A DNA stretch of 45,501 bases from Chloroflexota bacterium (lineage in GTDB: Bacteria > Chloroflexota > UBA11872 > UBA12225), in contig JAUJOR010000021.1 in the NCBI GenBank assembly GCA_030447525.1, positions 1 to 45,501 of the forward strand. Direction: 5' to 3'. Under the pieces are notes generated by a model. That model made no database searches. It had not been told where the DNA came from and saw only the letters and a list, made by a program, of their open reading frames with translations. The first letter of the stretch is position 1. Each line of letters opens with the position of its first letter. Positions 8,273-16,712 of the stretch are shown piece by piece. The position numbers and the translations under genes are program-made.

Positions 8273-9601
8273 GTGTTGCACGGCGGGCGTGGCGTGTACT
8301 CTGATGTCGTATTCGTGGACGCGCTGGATCAGGACGCGCTGCAACACTCCAGCACCCTCGGGCTGACCAAACGGGAGGGCGAGGTCCTCACGCAGCGCGC
8401 GGACGGCAGGTCGATCGCGGAGATCGCTCGCGTGCTGGCGGTGGAACCCCGGACGGTCAAGTTCCACCTGCAGAACATCTACGCCAAGCTCGGCACGCGC
8501 GAGCGGTCGCAGGTGGCCCGGCAGCTGGCGCTGACGCGCTATGCCCGCGCCCGCGATCGCACCGCCGATGACGATACCGGCCGTATTGCAGCGACGCGCC
8601 TCCTCGCCCCTCCTGCACCCTCGAGTGTCCTGTTCCGTCCCGACCGTAAGCTGACGCACGTGCTGCGGCACAATCGGTTCACGCTCTCTGCGGAGATGCT
8701 GCCACCGCGTAACGGGGCCGAGCAGAGCGCAGTGCTAGGGCAGGTGGCGCAGCTGGTCGACGCCGGGGCACACTTTCTGGCGGTCACCAAAGGGGCCGGC
8801 GGCAGCCTGCGTGGGGGTAGCCTCCCCATCGCGCAGGCGATCAAGGAGCGGTTCGGCGTGCCGGCGATAGCGCACTTCACGTGTCGCGATCTGGTGGCGG
8901 AGGAAGTGGAGAATCAACTCGTCGATCACCACTACTTCGGCATCCGCAACATCCTCGCCCTGCGCGGCGACCCGCCGGACGGACTGCCGGAGTGGCTCCC
9001 GCGCGCCGGCGGCTACAACTACGCCTATCAGCTCATCGAGCAGATCCGTCGCCTGAACGAGGGCCACTACCTCGTCAGGCGTGGCGGCCCGTCATCCGGG
9101 GGGCAGGAACCGGCGGACTTCTGCATTGGCGCCGCCGCGTATCCTGAGCACCCTGATCCTCAACAGGGCCTGGCCTACTTCAAGCGCAAAGTCGACGCCG
9201 GCGCGCACTTCGCCATCACCCAGATGGTGTTCGATGCGGACGCTTACGGCCGATTCCTTGATCGCTGCGAACGGGCCGGCCTGGGGATCCCCGTGCTGCC
9301 AGGCACGCGCATCCTGCGCTCGCGCGCGCAAGCGACGAAGACGGCAGAGAAGTTCGGCGTCTCGGTGCCACCGGGGATGCGGCGGACACTGCCCGCTGCG
9401 CTACAAACCCCCGAGGATCCGGATGCCACCGAGCGCGGCCTGGAGTGCTTTCTGCGTCTGGTCGAGCGCCTGCGCGTCCTCGGCGCTCCCGGCGTCCACA
9501 TCTTCATCACCCACACGCCCACCGCCTGGGCCGCGCTGACCCGACTCATCGACCATCCGCCAGGAGTCGCCCCTGTGCCCGTGGCCCGCCACCGGGGATG
9601 A
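8273..9601 (+). CDS. LuxR-type HTH fused to methylenetetrahydrofolate reductase (MetF-like)
   Basis: 442 residues in one frame. Residues 30-87 are a GerE/LuxR helix-turn-helix: LTKREGEVL, DGRSIAEIARVLAVEPRTV, KFHLQNIYAKLG. After a 35-residue linker, residues 124-420 are a MetF-type TIM barrel: SAEMLPPR (E141 at the catalytic Glu position), VTKGAGGSLR, IAHFTC, GIRNILALRGDPP, AAYPEHPD, KVDAGAHFAITQMVFD. MTHFR reduces 5,10-methylene-THF to 5-methyl-THF with a flavin. A DNA-binding head is unusual and suggests a flavin- or folate-responsive regulator or a self-regulating enzyme (inference). The start is uncertain: GTG 8273 or a later GTG; there is no strong ribosome site. It lies 114 bp after the NTase gene and before the imuB promoter. 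Confidence 0.85.
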   Translation: MLHGGRGVYSDVVFVDALDQDALQHSSTLGLTKREGEVLTQRADGRSIAEIARVLAVEPRTVKFHLQNIYAKLGTRERSQVARQLALTRYARARDRTADDDTGRIAATRLLAPPAPSSVLFRPDRKLTHVLRHNRFTLSAEMLPPRNGAEQSAVLGQVAQLVDAGAHFLAVTKGAGGSLRGGSLPIAQAIKERFGVPAIAHFTCRDLVAEEVENQLVDHHYFGIRNILALRGDPPDGLPEWLPRAGGYNYAYQLIEQIRRLNEGHYLVRRGGPSSGGQEPADFCIGAAAYPEHPDPQQGLAYFKRKVDAGAHFAITQMVFDADAYGRFLDRCERAGLGIPVLPGTRILRSRAQATKTAEKFGVSVPPGMRRTLPAALQTPEDPDATERGLECFLRLVERLRVLGAPGVHIFITHTPTAWAALTRLIDHPPGVAPVPVARHRG

Positions 9602-9629
9602 AAACGGTGCGCTGCGTTCGGCCCCTGGA

Positions 9630-9665
9630 AGTCGCCGTTTTCAGGAGAGTCGCCGTTTTCAGGAG
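9630..9665. repeat. 18-bp direct repeat, two copies
   Basis: AGTCGCCGTTTTCAGGAG is present twice in perfect tandem (9630-9647 and 9648-9665), just downstream of the HTH-MTHFR stop. No coding function is evident. Confidence 0.9.
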
Positions 9666-9717
9666 CGGGCTCTAGCGTGCCCCACGGGGCTGAGGCGACC
9701 GTTCATCGTCCCGGCTC

Positions 9718-9751
9718 CAACTACAGAGGTGCCTCAACTACAGAGGTGCCT
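9718..9751. repeat. 17-bp direct repeat, two copies
   Basis: CAACTACAGAGGTGCCT occurs twice in perfect tandem in the 430-bp gap between the HTH-MTHFR gene and imuB. Apart from these repeats and the LexA-like site near 9932 I see no gene in this gap. Confidence 0.9.
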
Positions 9752-9931
9752 CAACGACAATGATGACGCTGGTGACAACCTCTCAGGAGTCGGATTGACC
9801 GAACACCGGATCGGCGAGGCGCTCAGCCGCCGCTAGGACGGGCGACCTGACGACCCCGCGCCCTGGCCACCGGCGATCAGGCAACTCCCACCGGTACGTG
9901 TCGCTGCCGTGGTCTGGGGCGGCGCGTAGTG

Positions 9932-9949
9932 GTACATTTGTTCTATACT
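9932..9949 (+). promoter_or_regulatory. imuB promoter with LexA-like box
   Basis: GTACATTTGTTC (9932-9943) matches the GAAC-N4-GTTC LexA operator with one mismatch and runs directly into a -10 TATACT (9944-9949), exactly as at the imuA promoter. A -35 is not clear. Transcription would start near 9956, where an ATG opens a 32-codon frame that overlaps the imuB start; leaderless translation of this is possible but unsupported. Confidence 0.65.
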
Positions 9950-10031
9950 GGCCGCATGGACGAGTCCGGCCTCGGACGCGGATGGGCTCCGGCGCTGCAG
10001 GCCCCGATAGTGCTCCGCCTCAGGAGGCGAC

Positions 10032-12533
10032 GTGCGAGAGAACGCGCCGTCTGATGTGGGTGCTCGTCCAGCGGCTGGTCTAGAGGCTGGTCTGGATCCC
10101 TGGGGGGTACGGGCGGTAGGGCGCCGCATCGCCTGCGTCTGGCTGCCCCGTTTCGGGCTGACCGTGGCCAGCCGGCTCGACCGGACCACGAGAGGGAGCG
10201 CCGCCGACGGATGTGCCGGAGGCGGGTGTGCCGGAGGCGGGTGTGCCGGAGGCGGGTGTGCCGGTGTGGCCCTGTACCGGCCGGGCACGCGCTGGCAGGA
10301 GCTGTTGGAGTGTGCCCCCGATCTAGAAAGGGCCGGGATTCGCCCCGGGCTGCCCCTCAAGGAGGCGCAGGCGCGCGCCCCGAGGGCTATCTACCTGCCC
10401 GGCGACGGGGCCGCCCTGGCGGCCATCGCCACGGCCTTTCCCCCGATCTTGGACGCCCTCGACGCCTTTAGCCCGCTCGTCGAGCCGGCGCCGGAAGACG
10501 ACCTCGGCGCCGGGCGGGCGGTGGCGTACGTCGACATCACCGGCCTCAATCTACTCTACGGTCCAGAGCTGCGCCTCGGGGAGGGGCTGGCTACGGCCGC
10601 TGCGGGGGCGAGCGGTGGTGCGGCGTACGTCGGGATCGCCGCGAGCAAGTTCGTCGCCTGGGTAGCGTCGACGCGGGCCGGCGTGACCTCCGCCCGCCCG
10701 GCATCTCAAGCCCCAGGTCCCGAGTCACCGACCCACCGTCCGGCGGCACGGACCGCCGGCTCCCGTGGGGGCCGGCCCGCGGACAAAGGATCCGTACACC
10801 AGCGGCCCGCGGGCGAGGGACGGGTGATGGTGGTGCCGGCCGGGGGAGAGGCCACCTTTCTGGAGCCGTTGCCCCTGGAGACGCTCCCCCTGGCCCTCCC
10901 GGCGCGGCGGGCCCTGGAGCGTCTGGGGGTACGTACCCTGGGCGCCTTCGCCCGGCTCCCGGCGAACGCCGTCGCCCATCGCTATGGCGCCCCCGGCCTG
11001 CACTCCCACCGGCTCGCTCAGGGCATCGACGACGCGGCACTGCGCCCCCGCCGGCCGCGCCCGGCGGCGCGGGTGGAGCTGGCCTTCGACTGGGAAGAAA
11101 CAGAGCTCGACCGGCTGACCTTCGCCCTCAAAACCCTGGCCGACCAACTCGCCGCGCGGCTGGCGGCCCTCGGTGATAGGGCAGCGGGGGACACCAGCGC
11201 CGAGGGAGGCGATATCGACGAGCCCTGCGACGACCCTGCCGGCGACGGCAACGGCCCCTGGCCAGACGACGCCAGCGACGGCGCCTGGCCGAACGACGAC
11301 ATCGCCGACCCCTGGCCGGACGACGAGAGCGCGTCGGCCAGGCCCGGGCGCCCGGCAGACGTCCCCGCGCCTCCCCTCGGGAGGTCACCTGAGAGACCGG
11401 GGCGGAGCCCCCTAGCCGTCTCTGGAGGTGCGCGGGGGGAGCTCAGGGGACGGGGGGGGCGCGCGCCGGCCCCTGGGAGGGAGCACCGGGGGGGGTACGC
11501 CGCCGAGGCCCTGCGGGTGATCTGGCGCTTGAGCGACGGTGAAGCGCGCGAGATGCTCCTGCAACTGGCGGAGCCGGGGTGCAGCGCGACCCTGTTCACC
11601 GAGCACCTCCGCTGGCACGCCGAAGGGCTCGATCGCTTCCTCGCCCGGCGCCCCCCTAGGCCCGTCACGCCGGCGGGGGACACCCCTGCCGGGGCCGAGG
11701 GCCTCACCTCCCCGGACGACGCCGGAGAGCCGGCGGGGGGACCGGCGGGGGAACTGCGGTACGAGCCGATGGAGCAACGGCAGGGCGTGATCGGGATCGC
11801 CTTGGAGGCGGTGGGGCTCCAGGTTCCCCTGGGGACGCAGCTAAAGCTCCTGGCCAGCCCGCTGCAGTGGAGCCGTGGCACGGGCGCACCGTCGGCCATG
11901 GCAGCGCTCGACCCCGTGACCCGCGCGCGACATGCCCGGCGGACGGTGGCACGGCTCCAGGCGCGCTGGGGCCCGGCGGCGGTGCAGGGGACGGCGCTCA
12001 CCCCTTCCCGCCTGCCGGAGCGACGCGCCCGCGCCGTCGAGGCGTCGCTGGGCCTGCAGCTCCCAAGCCCTGCGTCCCGCGTCTCGATCCTCGAGTCACC
12101 GGACGATGACCTCGGGGGGCTGACCGCGCTTCAGCCCCAGGCGCTTCAGCCCCAGGCGACCTGGACAGGGCAGGCGGCCAAGGGCGTTCCCCACGGCGGG
12201 GGGACGGAGGCGAGTGAGGACGTGGACGCCTCACTGCTGGAGCAAGGGCCGCTGTGGCTGGTCGATCCACCCCAGGCGGTGCGCGTCCTGCAGGCCAAGC
12301 GGAAGGGAGAGCGCCCCCGCCTCAGTGGCTGGTCCTGGCCGGCAGGGGTGCCACGCGAGCGACGTATCGTGCGCTGGGGGGGCCCCTGGAAAGTGACCGA
12401 TCCAACCGCCCTGGCCACGGGTGCGCCGGCCCGCCGCGACTACTACCAGATCGAGACCGAGGACGGGGGGGCCTACCTCGTCTATTGGGACCGCGTGGCC
12501 GACGCCTGGTTCCTCCAGGGCATCTTCGACTAG
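10032..12533 (+). CDS. imuB: ImuB, catalytically inactive Y-family polymerase homologue
   Basis: 833 residues. The N-terminal strand IACVWLPRFGLTV (33-45) aligns with the DinB start but lacks the metal-binding Asp. The second motif, AYVDITGLNLLYG (166-177), keeps one Asp where polymerases have a DE pair, as expected for ImuB. LPLALPARRALERLGVRTLGAF is the helix-hairpin-helix region, and the C-terminus (WLVDPPQAVRVL, YYQIETEDGGAYLVYWDR, WFLQGIFD) is the ImuB-specific end. ImuB bridges the beta clamp, ImuA and DnaE2. About 300 residues are low-complexity inserts, including a Cys-Ala-Gly repeat and a long acidic/Pro tract (about 380-490). The start is GTG 10032 with AGGAGG 4 nt upstream. It is followed 92 bp later by dnaE2. 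Confidence 0.88.
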   Translation: MRENAPSDVGARPAAGLEAGLDPWGVRAVGRRIACVWLPRFGLTVASRLDRTTRGSAADGCAGGGCAGGGCAGGGCAGVALYRPGTRWQELLECAPDLERAGIRPGLPLKEAQARAPRAIYLPGDGAALAAIATAFPPILDALDAFSPLVEPAPEDDLGAGRAVAYVDITGLNLLYGPELRLGEGLATAAAGASGGAAYVGIAASKFVAWVASTRAGVTSARPASQAPGPESPTHRPAARTAGSRGGRPADKGSVHQRPAGEGRVMVVPAGGEATFLEPLPLETLPLALPARRALERLGVRTLGAFARLPANAVAHRYGAPGLHSHRLAQGIDDAALRPRRPRPAARVELAFDWEETELDRLTFALKTLADQLAARLAALGDRAAGDTSAEGGDIDEPCDDPAGDGNGPWPDDASDGAWPNDDIADPWPDDESASARPGRPADVPAPPLGRSPERPGRSPLAVSGGARGELRGRGGRAPAPGREHRGGYAAEALRVIWRLSDGEAREMLLQLAEPGCSATLFTEHLRWHAEGLDRFLARRPPRPVTPAGDTPAGAEGLTSPDDAGEPAGGPAGELRYEPMEQRQGVIGIALEAVGLQVPLGTQLKLLASPLQWSRGTGAPSAMAALDPVTRARHARRTVARLQARWGPAAVQGTALTPSRLPERRARAVEASLGLQLPSPASRVSILESPDDDLGGLTALQPQALQPQATWTGQAAKGVPHGGGTEASEDVDASLLEQGPLWLVDPPQAVRVLQAKRKGERPRLSGWSWPAGVPRERRIVRWGGPWKVTDPTALATGAPARRDYYQIETEDGGAYLVYWDRVADAWFLQGIFD
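10212..10265 (+). repeat. 15-bp tandem repeat inside imuB
   Basis: TGTGCCGGAGGCGGG is repeated three times in perfect tandem plus a partial fourth copy, encoding a Cys-Ala-Gly-Gly-Gly array in the N-terminal domain of ImuB. The unit length keeps the reading frame. Confidence 0.95.
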
Positions 12534-12572
12534 GGGGGACAAGCCGCCAGGAGGGGGACAAGCCGCCAGGGA
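12533..12572. repeat. Tandem GGGGGACAAGCCGCCAGG pair
   Basis: Two nearly identical copies of GGGGGACAAGCCGCCAGG follow the imuB stop in the short space before dnaE2. The rest of this 92-bp spacer contains further small doublets (CACCAAG, GACGTGA). Confidence 0.85.
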
Positions 12573-12625
12573 TGCAGGCCCACAGCTACGCACCAAGCAC
12601 CAAGCAGTGACGTGAGACCTGAGAC

Positions 12626-15600
12626 GTGAACCTTCAACCATACGCCGAGCTGCACGCGCACACGAACTTCTCCTTGCTGGACGGGACGAGCGACCCGGAG
12701 GCGATGGTAGAGCGGGGGGTGGCCCTGGGCCTGCGTGCCTTGGCCATTACCGACCACGACAGCATCTCCGGCGTCGTGCGTTTCGCCACGGCGGCGAAGC
12801 GGCACGGGATACAGGCCATCATCGGCGTCGAGCTGACGATGCAGTCACCACAGGGCGGCGGGGGACCCAGCGCTCCAGAGAGTCACGCCCTCCTGCTGGC
12901 CCAGAACCTGGCCGGCTACCGCAACATCTGCACCCTGCTGACCGCCGCCTACCGCCAGGGGGGGCGGGACCGACCGGCCATCCCCTTCGACGTCCTGGCC
13001 CGGCATGGCGACGGCCTGATCGTCCTCTCCGGCTGCCCTCGGGGGGAGCTCGCCCGCGCCCTGCGTCAGGGGGGACACGCGGCGGCCTGCGCCGTGGCGG
13101 CGCGGTACCGCGATGCCTTCGGCCCCGGACAGTACTACGTCGAGGTGGGGCACCACGCCTTGCAGGCGGATGGGCCACGGAACGCCGGGTTGAGGGCCGT
13201 GGCCAAGGCCGTCGGGGTGGGGCTGGTGGCGACAAACGACGCCCACTATCACGACTCCAGCCGGGCCCTCCTGCACCACATCGTGACGTGCATCCGGCAC
13301 CATACGACGCTCGAGGCCGCCGGGTCACTGCTGCGGGGAAACGACGAGTACTTTCTCAAGAGCCCGGGGCAGATAGCCCGGCTCTTCCACGACGCGGTCA
13401 AGCAAGCGGCGGAGGAAGGCCACCCGGAGCTCGACCCCATCCGGAACAGCGTCGCCATCGCCGAGCGCTGTGCCTTCGGCTTGCAAGATCTACGGTACGC
13501 CTTTCCCCGGCCGCGCATCCCCACCGGGGAGTCGGACTTCTCCTTTCTCGTACGCTTGGTGGAGGCCGGCAAGGCCCTCTTCTACCCGGACGCCGGCCCG
13601 GAAGTGGAGGAGCGCTTGGCCAATGAGCTGGCCATCGTCCGCCAGCTCGACCTGGCCGGATACCTCCTCGTCTTCAAGGAGGTGGTGGACTGGAGCCAGC
13701 GCCGGGACATCCTTTGCAGCATCCGTGGCTCGGCCCCCGCCTCTGCCCTGCTCTACTGCCTGGGACTCTGCCCCATCGACCCCGTAGAGCACGGCCTGCT
13801 CTTCGAGCGGTTCTGCTCACCCGAGCGGCAGGAATACCCCGACATCGACCTGGACTTTCCCCACGAGCGGCGTGAGGAGGTGATCCAGCACGTCTACGAA
13901 AAGTACGGCCGGGAGCGGGCGGCGATGGTCTGCGAGGTCAACACCTACCGCATCAAGAGCGCCCTGCGCGACGTCGCCAAGGTGCTGGGCCTCTCCGCCC
14001 AGCGCGCTCAACAGCTCGCCGACCAGGTGGACTGGTACGACGCCGACCCGCGCGACCGCATCGTCAAGGACGGCCCCGCCAAGGACGGCCCCGCTCAGAG
14101 GTCTACGCCGGCCGCCGTGGCGGGCCCGGACGGTGGTGTAGACGGCGCCCCCGACGCCCGCATCGGGGGGCGTATGGCGGAGCTCCTGCTCACCCTATCC
14201 CAGCAGCTGCTGCACAGCCCGCGCCACCATTCCATCCACGTCGGGGGCATGGTCGTCTCCGACGAGCCCTTGACCGACGTCGCCTCTATCGAGCCGGCGC
14301 GCATGCCCAACCGCACCATCCTCCCCTGGGACAAGGACGACCTCACCCTGCTGGCCGAGGAGTTCGGCATCAACCTGGTCAAGATGGACCTGCTCAGTCT
14401 GGGGATGCTCTCCCTGCTCGGGCGCTGCTTCAATCACGTCCGTGAGCGCACCGGCGAGCAGCTGCGTCTGCACGGCTTCCGCTACGCCCCCCAGGCCTTT
14501 GACGTCCTCGGCGACGCTGATACGGTCGGGCTCTTCCAGGTGGAGAGCCGCGCCCAGCAGTCGTTCCTGCCCCGGCTCAAGCCCCGGAACCTGAGCGAGG
14601 TGGCCATCTCCGTAGGGGCCATCCGCCCCGGCCCCGGCGCGGCCCAGGCCGGCGAGCACATCGTCCGCCGGCGCCTGGGCCGCGAGGCCATCACCTACCC
14701 GGCGCCTGAGCTCGAGGCGGCCCTGCGCGAGACCTACGGCGTGCTCCTCTGGCAAGAGCAGTGCATCCAGGTGGCGGTCGCCGCCGCCGGGTACACCCCG
14801 GGAGAAGGCGACCAGCTCCGGCGGGCAATGAGCCACAAGCGCTCCTACGAGCGCATGGAGTCGCTGACGGCGGAGCTCATCGAGCGGATGGTGGCGCGAG
14901 GCTACACCCGGGGCGACGCCGAGGCAGTACGCGCGATGATCGTCGGGTTCGCCGGCTACGGCTTCCCCCGCAGCCACGCCTACGCCTTTGCCCACCTGGC
15001 CCTGATCTCGGCCACCCTGCGCCTGTGCTATCCCGCCGCCTACTACGCCGCCATCCTGAACTGCCAGCCGATGGGGTTCTACGCCCCCCATACCCTGATC
15101 TGGGACGCCCACCGCCACGGGGTGCGCGTCCTGCCGGTGGACGTCAACCGCTCGTCCTGGGAGTGCACCCTGGAGTCGCGCCCCCCTGCCCAGGGACCCC
15201 CTGCCCAGGGAGAGAAAGAAGCCTCCTGCATCCGACTCGGCTTCAAGGAGGTGCAAGGGCTGGGGGGCGCCGCGCAGGCCGTACTGGAGCGGGAACGGGC
15301 ACGAGGGCCGTTCCGATCCCTGGCCGACTTCGTCGCCCGCACGGCATTCGACCGGGAGACCCTGGAGCGCCTGGCCGAGGTGGGGGCGTTCGTCTCCCTG
15401 GACCAGGGGTTGGCCCGAGAGGGGACGAGCACGCCGGACAAGGACGCCAGCGGGGCCGGCGAGGCTACAGGGGAACAGGAGACGACGGACGGGGATGCCA
15501 AGCGGCGGGGTGGCCGGCGGGCCACCATGTGGGCCACCGGCGAGCTCGCCGGCTTCGGCCAACGGCACCTCCCCGGCCTGGCCGAGCAGGTGGTCGCCAC

Positions 15601-16111
15601 GGCGCCCCTCCCGGCGATGACCGAATGGGAGGAGGTGCAGGCGGAGTACCGCGGGGTCGGCTACGCCATCGGGCGCCACGTGGTGTCGTACTTTCGCCCG
15701 CGCCTTGCCCGCCAGCAGGCCTGGACGGCGGCCGACCTCTCCAAGGCCCGGCAGGGGGGAGAGGGGGTGCCCGGGAGCCAGTCCCCGAAGGGGCGGTCCC
15801 CGAAGGGGCGGTCCCCGAAGGGGCGGGGTCTGGTCGTGCGGGCCGGCGGGTTGGTGATCGTCCGCCAGCGCCCGGAGACGGCCAGCCACCTGGTCTTTCT
15901 TACCCTGGAGGATGAGACCGGCTTGTTCAACGCCATCGTCTACCCCCAGACCTACGAGCGGCTGCGCCGCGTCCTCCGCGGCGAGCCCCTTATCGTCGTG
16001 GAGGGCCCGCTCCAGGTGCAGGACGGCGTCACCCACATCCTCGTGCGCCGCGCCTGGTCGCTGACGCGAGACACCAGCCTGGCGCGCGTCCCGTCGCACG
16101 ACTTCCACTAA
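12626..16111 (+). CDS. dnaE2: DnaE2, error-prone DNA polymerase III alpha-like subunit
   Basis: 1161 residues. The N-terminal PHP domain has HAHTNFS (10-16) and ITDHDS (41-46). The palm has PDIDLDFP (D406, D408, D410) and VKMDLLSLGML with the third metal-binding Asp. The thumb/fingers include GFAGYGFPRSHAYAFAHLA, and a C-terminal OB fold runs LVVRAGGLVIVRQRPETASH to LIVVEGPLQVQDGV. DnaE2 performs the mutagenic synthesis step of the ImuA/ImuB/DnaE2 mutasome. It is 80-130 residues longer than usual because of low-complexity inserts (about 480-520, around 850, 930-965, and a triple SPKGR). The start is GTG 12626 with a weak TGAGAC upstream; the HAHTNFS motif follows at once. It is probably co-transcribed with imuB from the SOS promoter. 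Confidence 0.93.
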   Translation: MNLQPYAELHAHTNFSLLDGTSDPEAMVERGVALGLRALAITDHDSISGVVRFATAAKRHGIQAIIGVELTMQSPQGGGGPSAPESHALLLAQNLAGYRNICTLLTAAYRQGGRDRPAIPFDVLARHGDGLIVLSGCPRGELARALRQGGHAAACAVAARYRDAFGPGQYYVEVGHHALQADGPRNAGLRAVAKAVGVGLVATNDAHYHDSSRALLHHIVTCIRHHTTLEAAGSLLRGNDEYFLKSPGQIARLFHDAVKQAAEEGHPELDPIRNSVAIAERCAFGLQDLRYAFPRPRIPTGESDFSFLVRLVEAGKALFYPDAGPEVEERLANELAIVRQLDLAGYLLVFKEVVDWSQRRDILCSIRGSAPASALLYCLGLCPIDPVEHGLLFERFCSPERQEYPDIDLDFPHERREEVIQHVYEKYGRERAAMVCEVNTYRIKSALRDVAKVLGLSAQRAQQLADQVDWYDADPRDRIVKDGPAKDGPAQRSTPAAVAGPDGGVDGAPDARIGGRMAELLLTLSQQLLHSPRHHSIHVGGMVVSDEPLTDVASIEPARMPNRTILPWDKDDLTLLAEEFGINLVKMDLLSLGMLSLLGRCFNHVRERTGEQLRLHGFRYAPQAFDVLGDADTVGLFQVESRAQQSFLPRLKPRNLSEVAISVGAIRPGPGAAQAGEHIVRRRLGREAITYPAPELEAALRETYGVLLWQEQCIQVAVAAAGYTPGEGDQLRRAMSHKRSYERMESLTAELIERMVARGYTRGDAEAVRAMIVGFAGYGFPRSHAYAFAHLALISATLRLCYPAAYYAAILNCQPMGFYAPHTLIWDAHRHGVRVLPVDVNRSSWECTLESRPPAQGPPAQGEKEASCIRLGFKEVQGLGGAAQAVLERERARGPFRSLADFVARTAFDRETLERLAEVGAFVSLDQGLAREGTSTPDKDASGAGEATGEQETTDGDAKRRGGRRATMWATGELAGFGQRHLPGLAEQVVATAPLPAMTEWEEVQAEYRGVGYAIGRHVVSYFRPRLARQQAWTAADLSKARQGGEGVPGSQSPKGRSPKGRSPKGRGLVVRAGGLVIVRQRPETASHLVFLTLEDETGLFNAIVYPQTYERLRRVLRGEPLIVVEGPLQVQDGVTHILVRRAWSLTRDTSLARVPSHDFH
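15781..15825 (+). repeat. 15-bp tandem repeat inside dnaE2
   Basis: GTCCCCGAAGGGGCG occurs three times in perfect tandem, encoding SPKGR three times just before the C-terminal OB fold. Each unit contains a small CCCC/GGGG palindrome that could favour slippage. Confidence 0.95.
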
Positions 16112-16121
16112 GTTACGTCAG

Positions 16122-16169
16122 AAGCACGGGGAAGAAGAAGCACGGGGAAGAAGAAGCACGGGGAAGAAG
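16122..16169. repeat. 16-bp tandem repeat before the 111-residue gene
   Basis: AAGCACGGGGAAGAAG occurs three times in perfect tandem between the dnaE2 stop and the next start codon at 16178. The purine-rich copies double as the only ribosome-binding-like sequence for that gene. Confidence 0.95.
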
Positions 16170-16177
16170 AAGCGCAG

Positions 16178-16513
16178 ATGCTGAACGACTACATCATCAA
16201 TCGCCGGGGCACGGACTACGCCCTCTACGAAGGGCTCCTCAGCGAGGCGCACCGCCAAGGGCTGCGGGGTATCGACGCGCGCCTCCTGCAAGCCCCGACG
16301 GGGGTCAACGGCCACGTCGCCATCTGCGCCGCTACGGTCACCACCGGGCGGGGGACGTTCGGCGGCCTCGGGGAGGCGAGCCCAGCGAACGCCGGGCGGG
16401 CCGCCGGCCGCACGCTCATCCAGGTGGCAGAGATCCGGGCCAAGGCCCGCGCCCTACGCGATGCCATCAATGCCAACGTCGTGCCCATCGAGGAGCTCGA
16501 CGATGGTGCCTGA
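16178..16513 (+). CDS. Conserved hypothetical, Rad52-like C-terminal motif
   Basis: 111 residues. The N-terminus (YIINRRGTDYALYEGLLSEA, then GLRGIDARLLQAP) precedes a beta-rich core (GHVAICAATVTTGRGTF, GGLGEASPANAG) and a helix AEIRAKARALRDAINANV. The E-x-R-A-K-A-R-A-L-R-D-A-I helix resembles the conserved helix of Rad52/RedB-type single-strand annealing proteins, and the size suits a compact single-strand-DNA-binding module. That assignment is inference; the protein may simply be a family of unknown function. It follows dnaE2 by 66 bp and is likely part of the same transcript. Confidence 0.7.
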   Translation: MLNDYIINRRGTDYALYEGLLSEAHRQGLRGIDARLLQAPTGVNGHVAICAATVTTGRGTFGGLGEASPANAGRAAGRTLIQVAEIRAKARALRDAINANVVPIEELDDGA

Positions 16514-16712
16514 GCTGCGCTCTACTTTCCTTTTGCTTTTCCTCTGCTTGCGCTCTGCTTACATCCTATCTACCTTCCACCTCCAGCCGGGGGGTGGAGA
16601 CGTTACCGCCGGGGCGCGTCCCGCCGGCCGGGCGCCTGGCCGGTCGTGCACCGGGCGCGGTTGCCCCTCGTCAGGTGGTGGAGGCCGGTCCCCGGGTATC
16701 TACCGCGATCGT

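Noticed and set aside
14195..16108. 637-codon open frame antisense to dnaE2
   Set aside because: Long antisense frames are expected in GC-rich genes; it has no motifs, and dnaE2 on the other strand has all family signatures.
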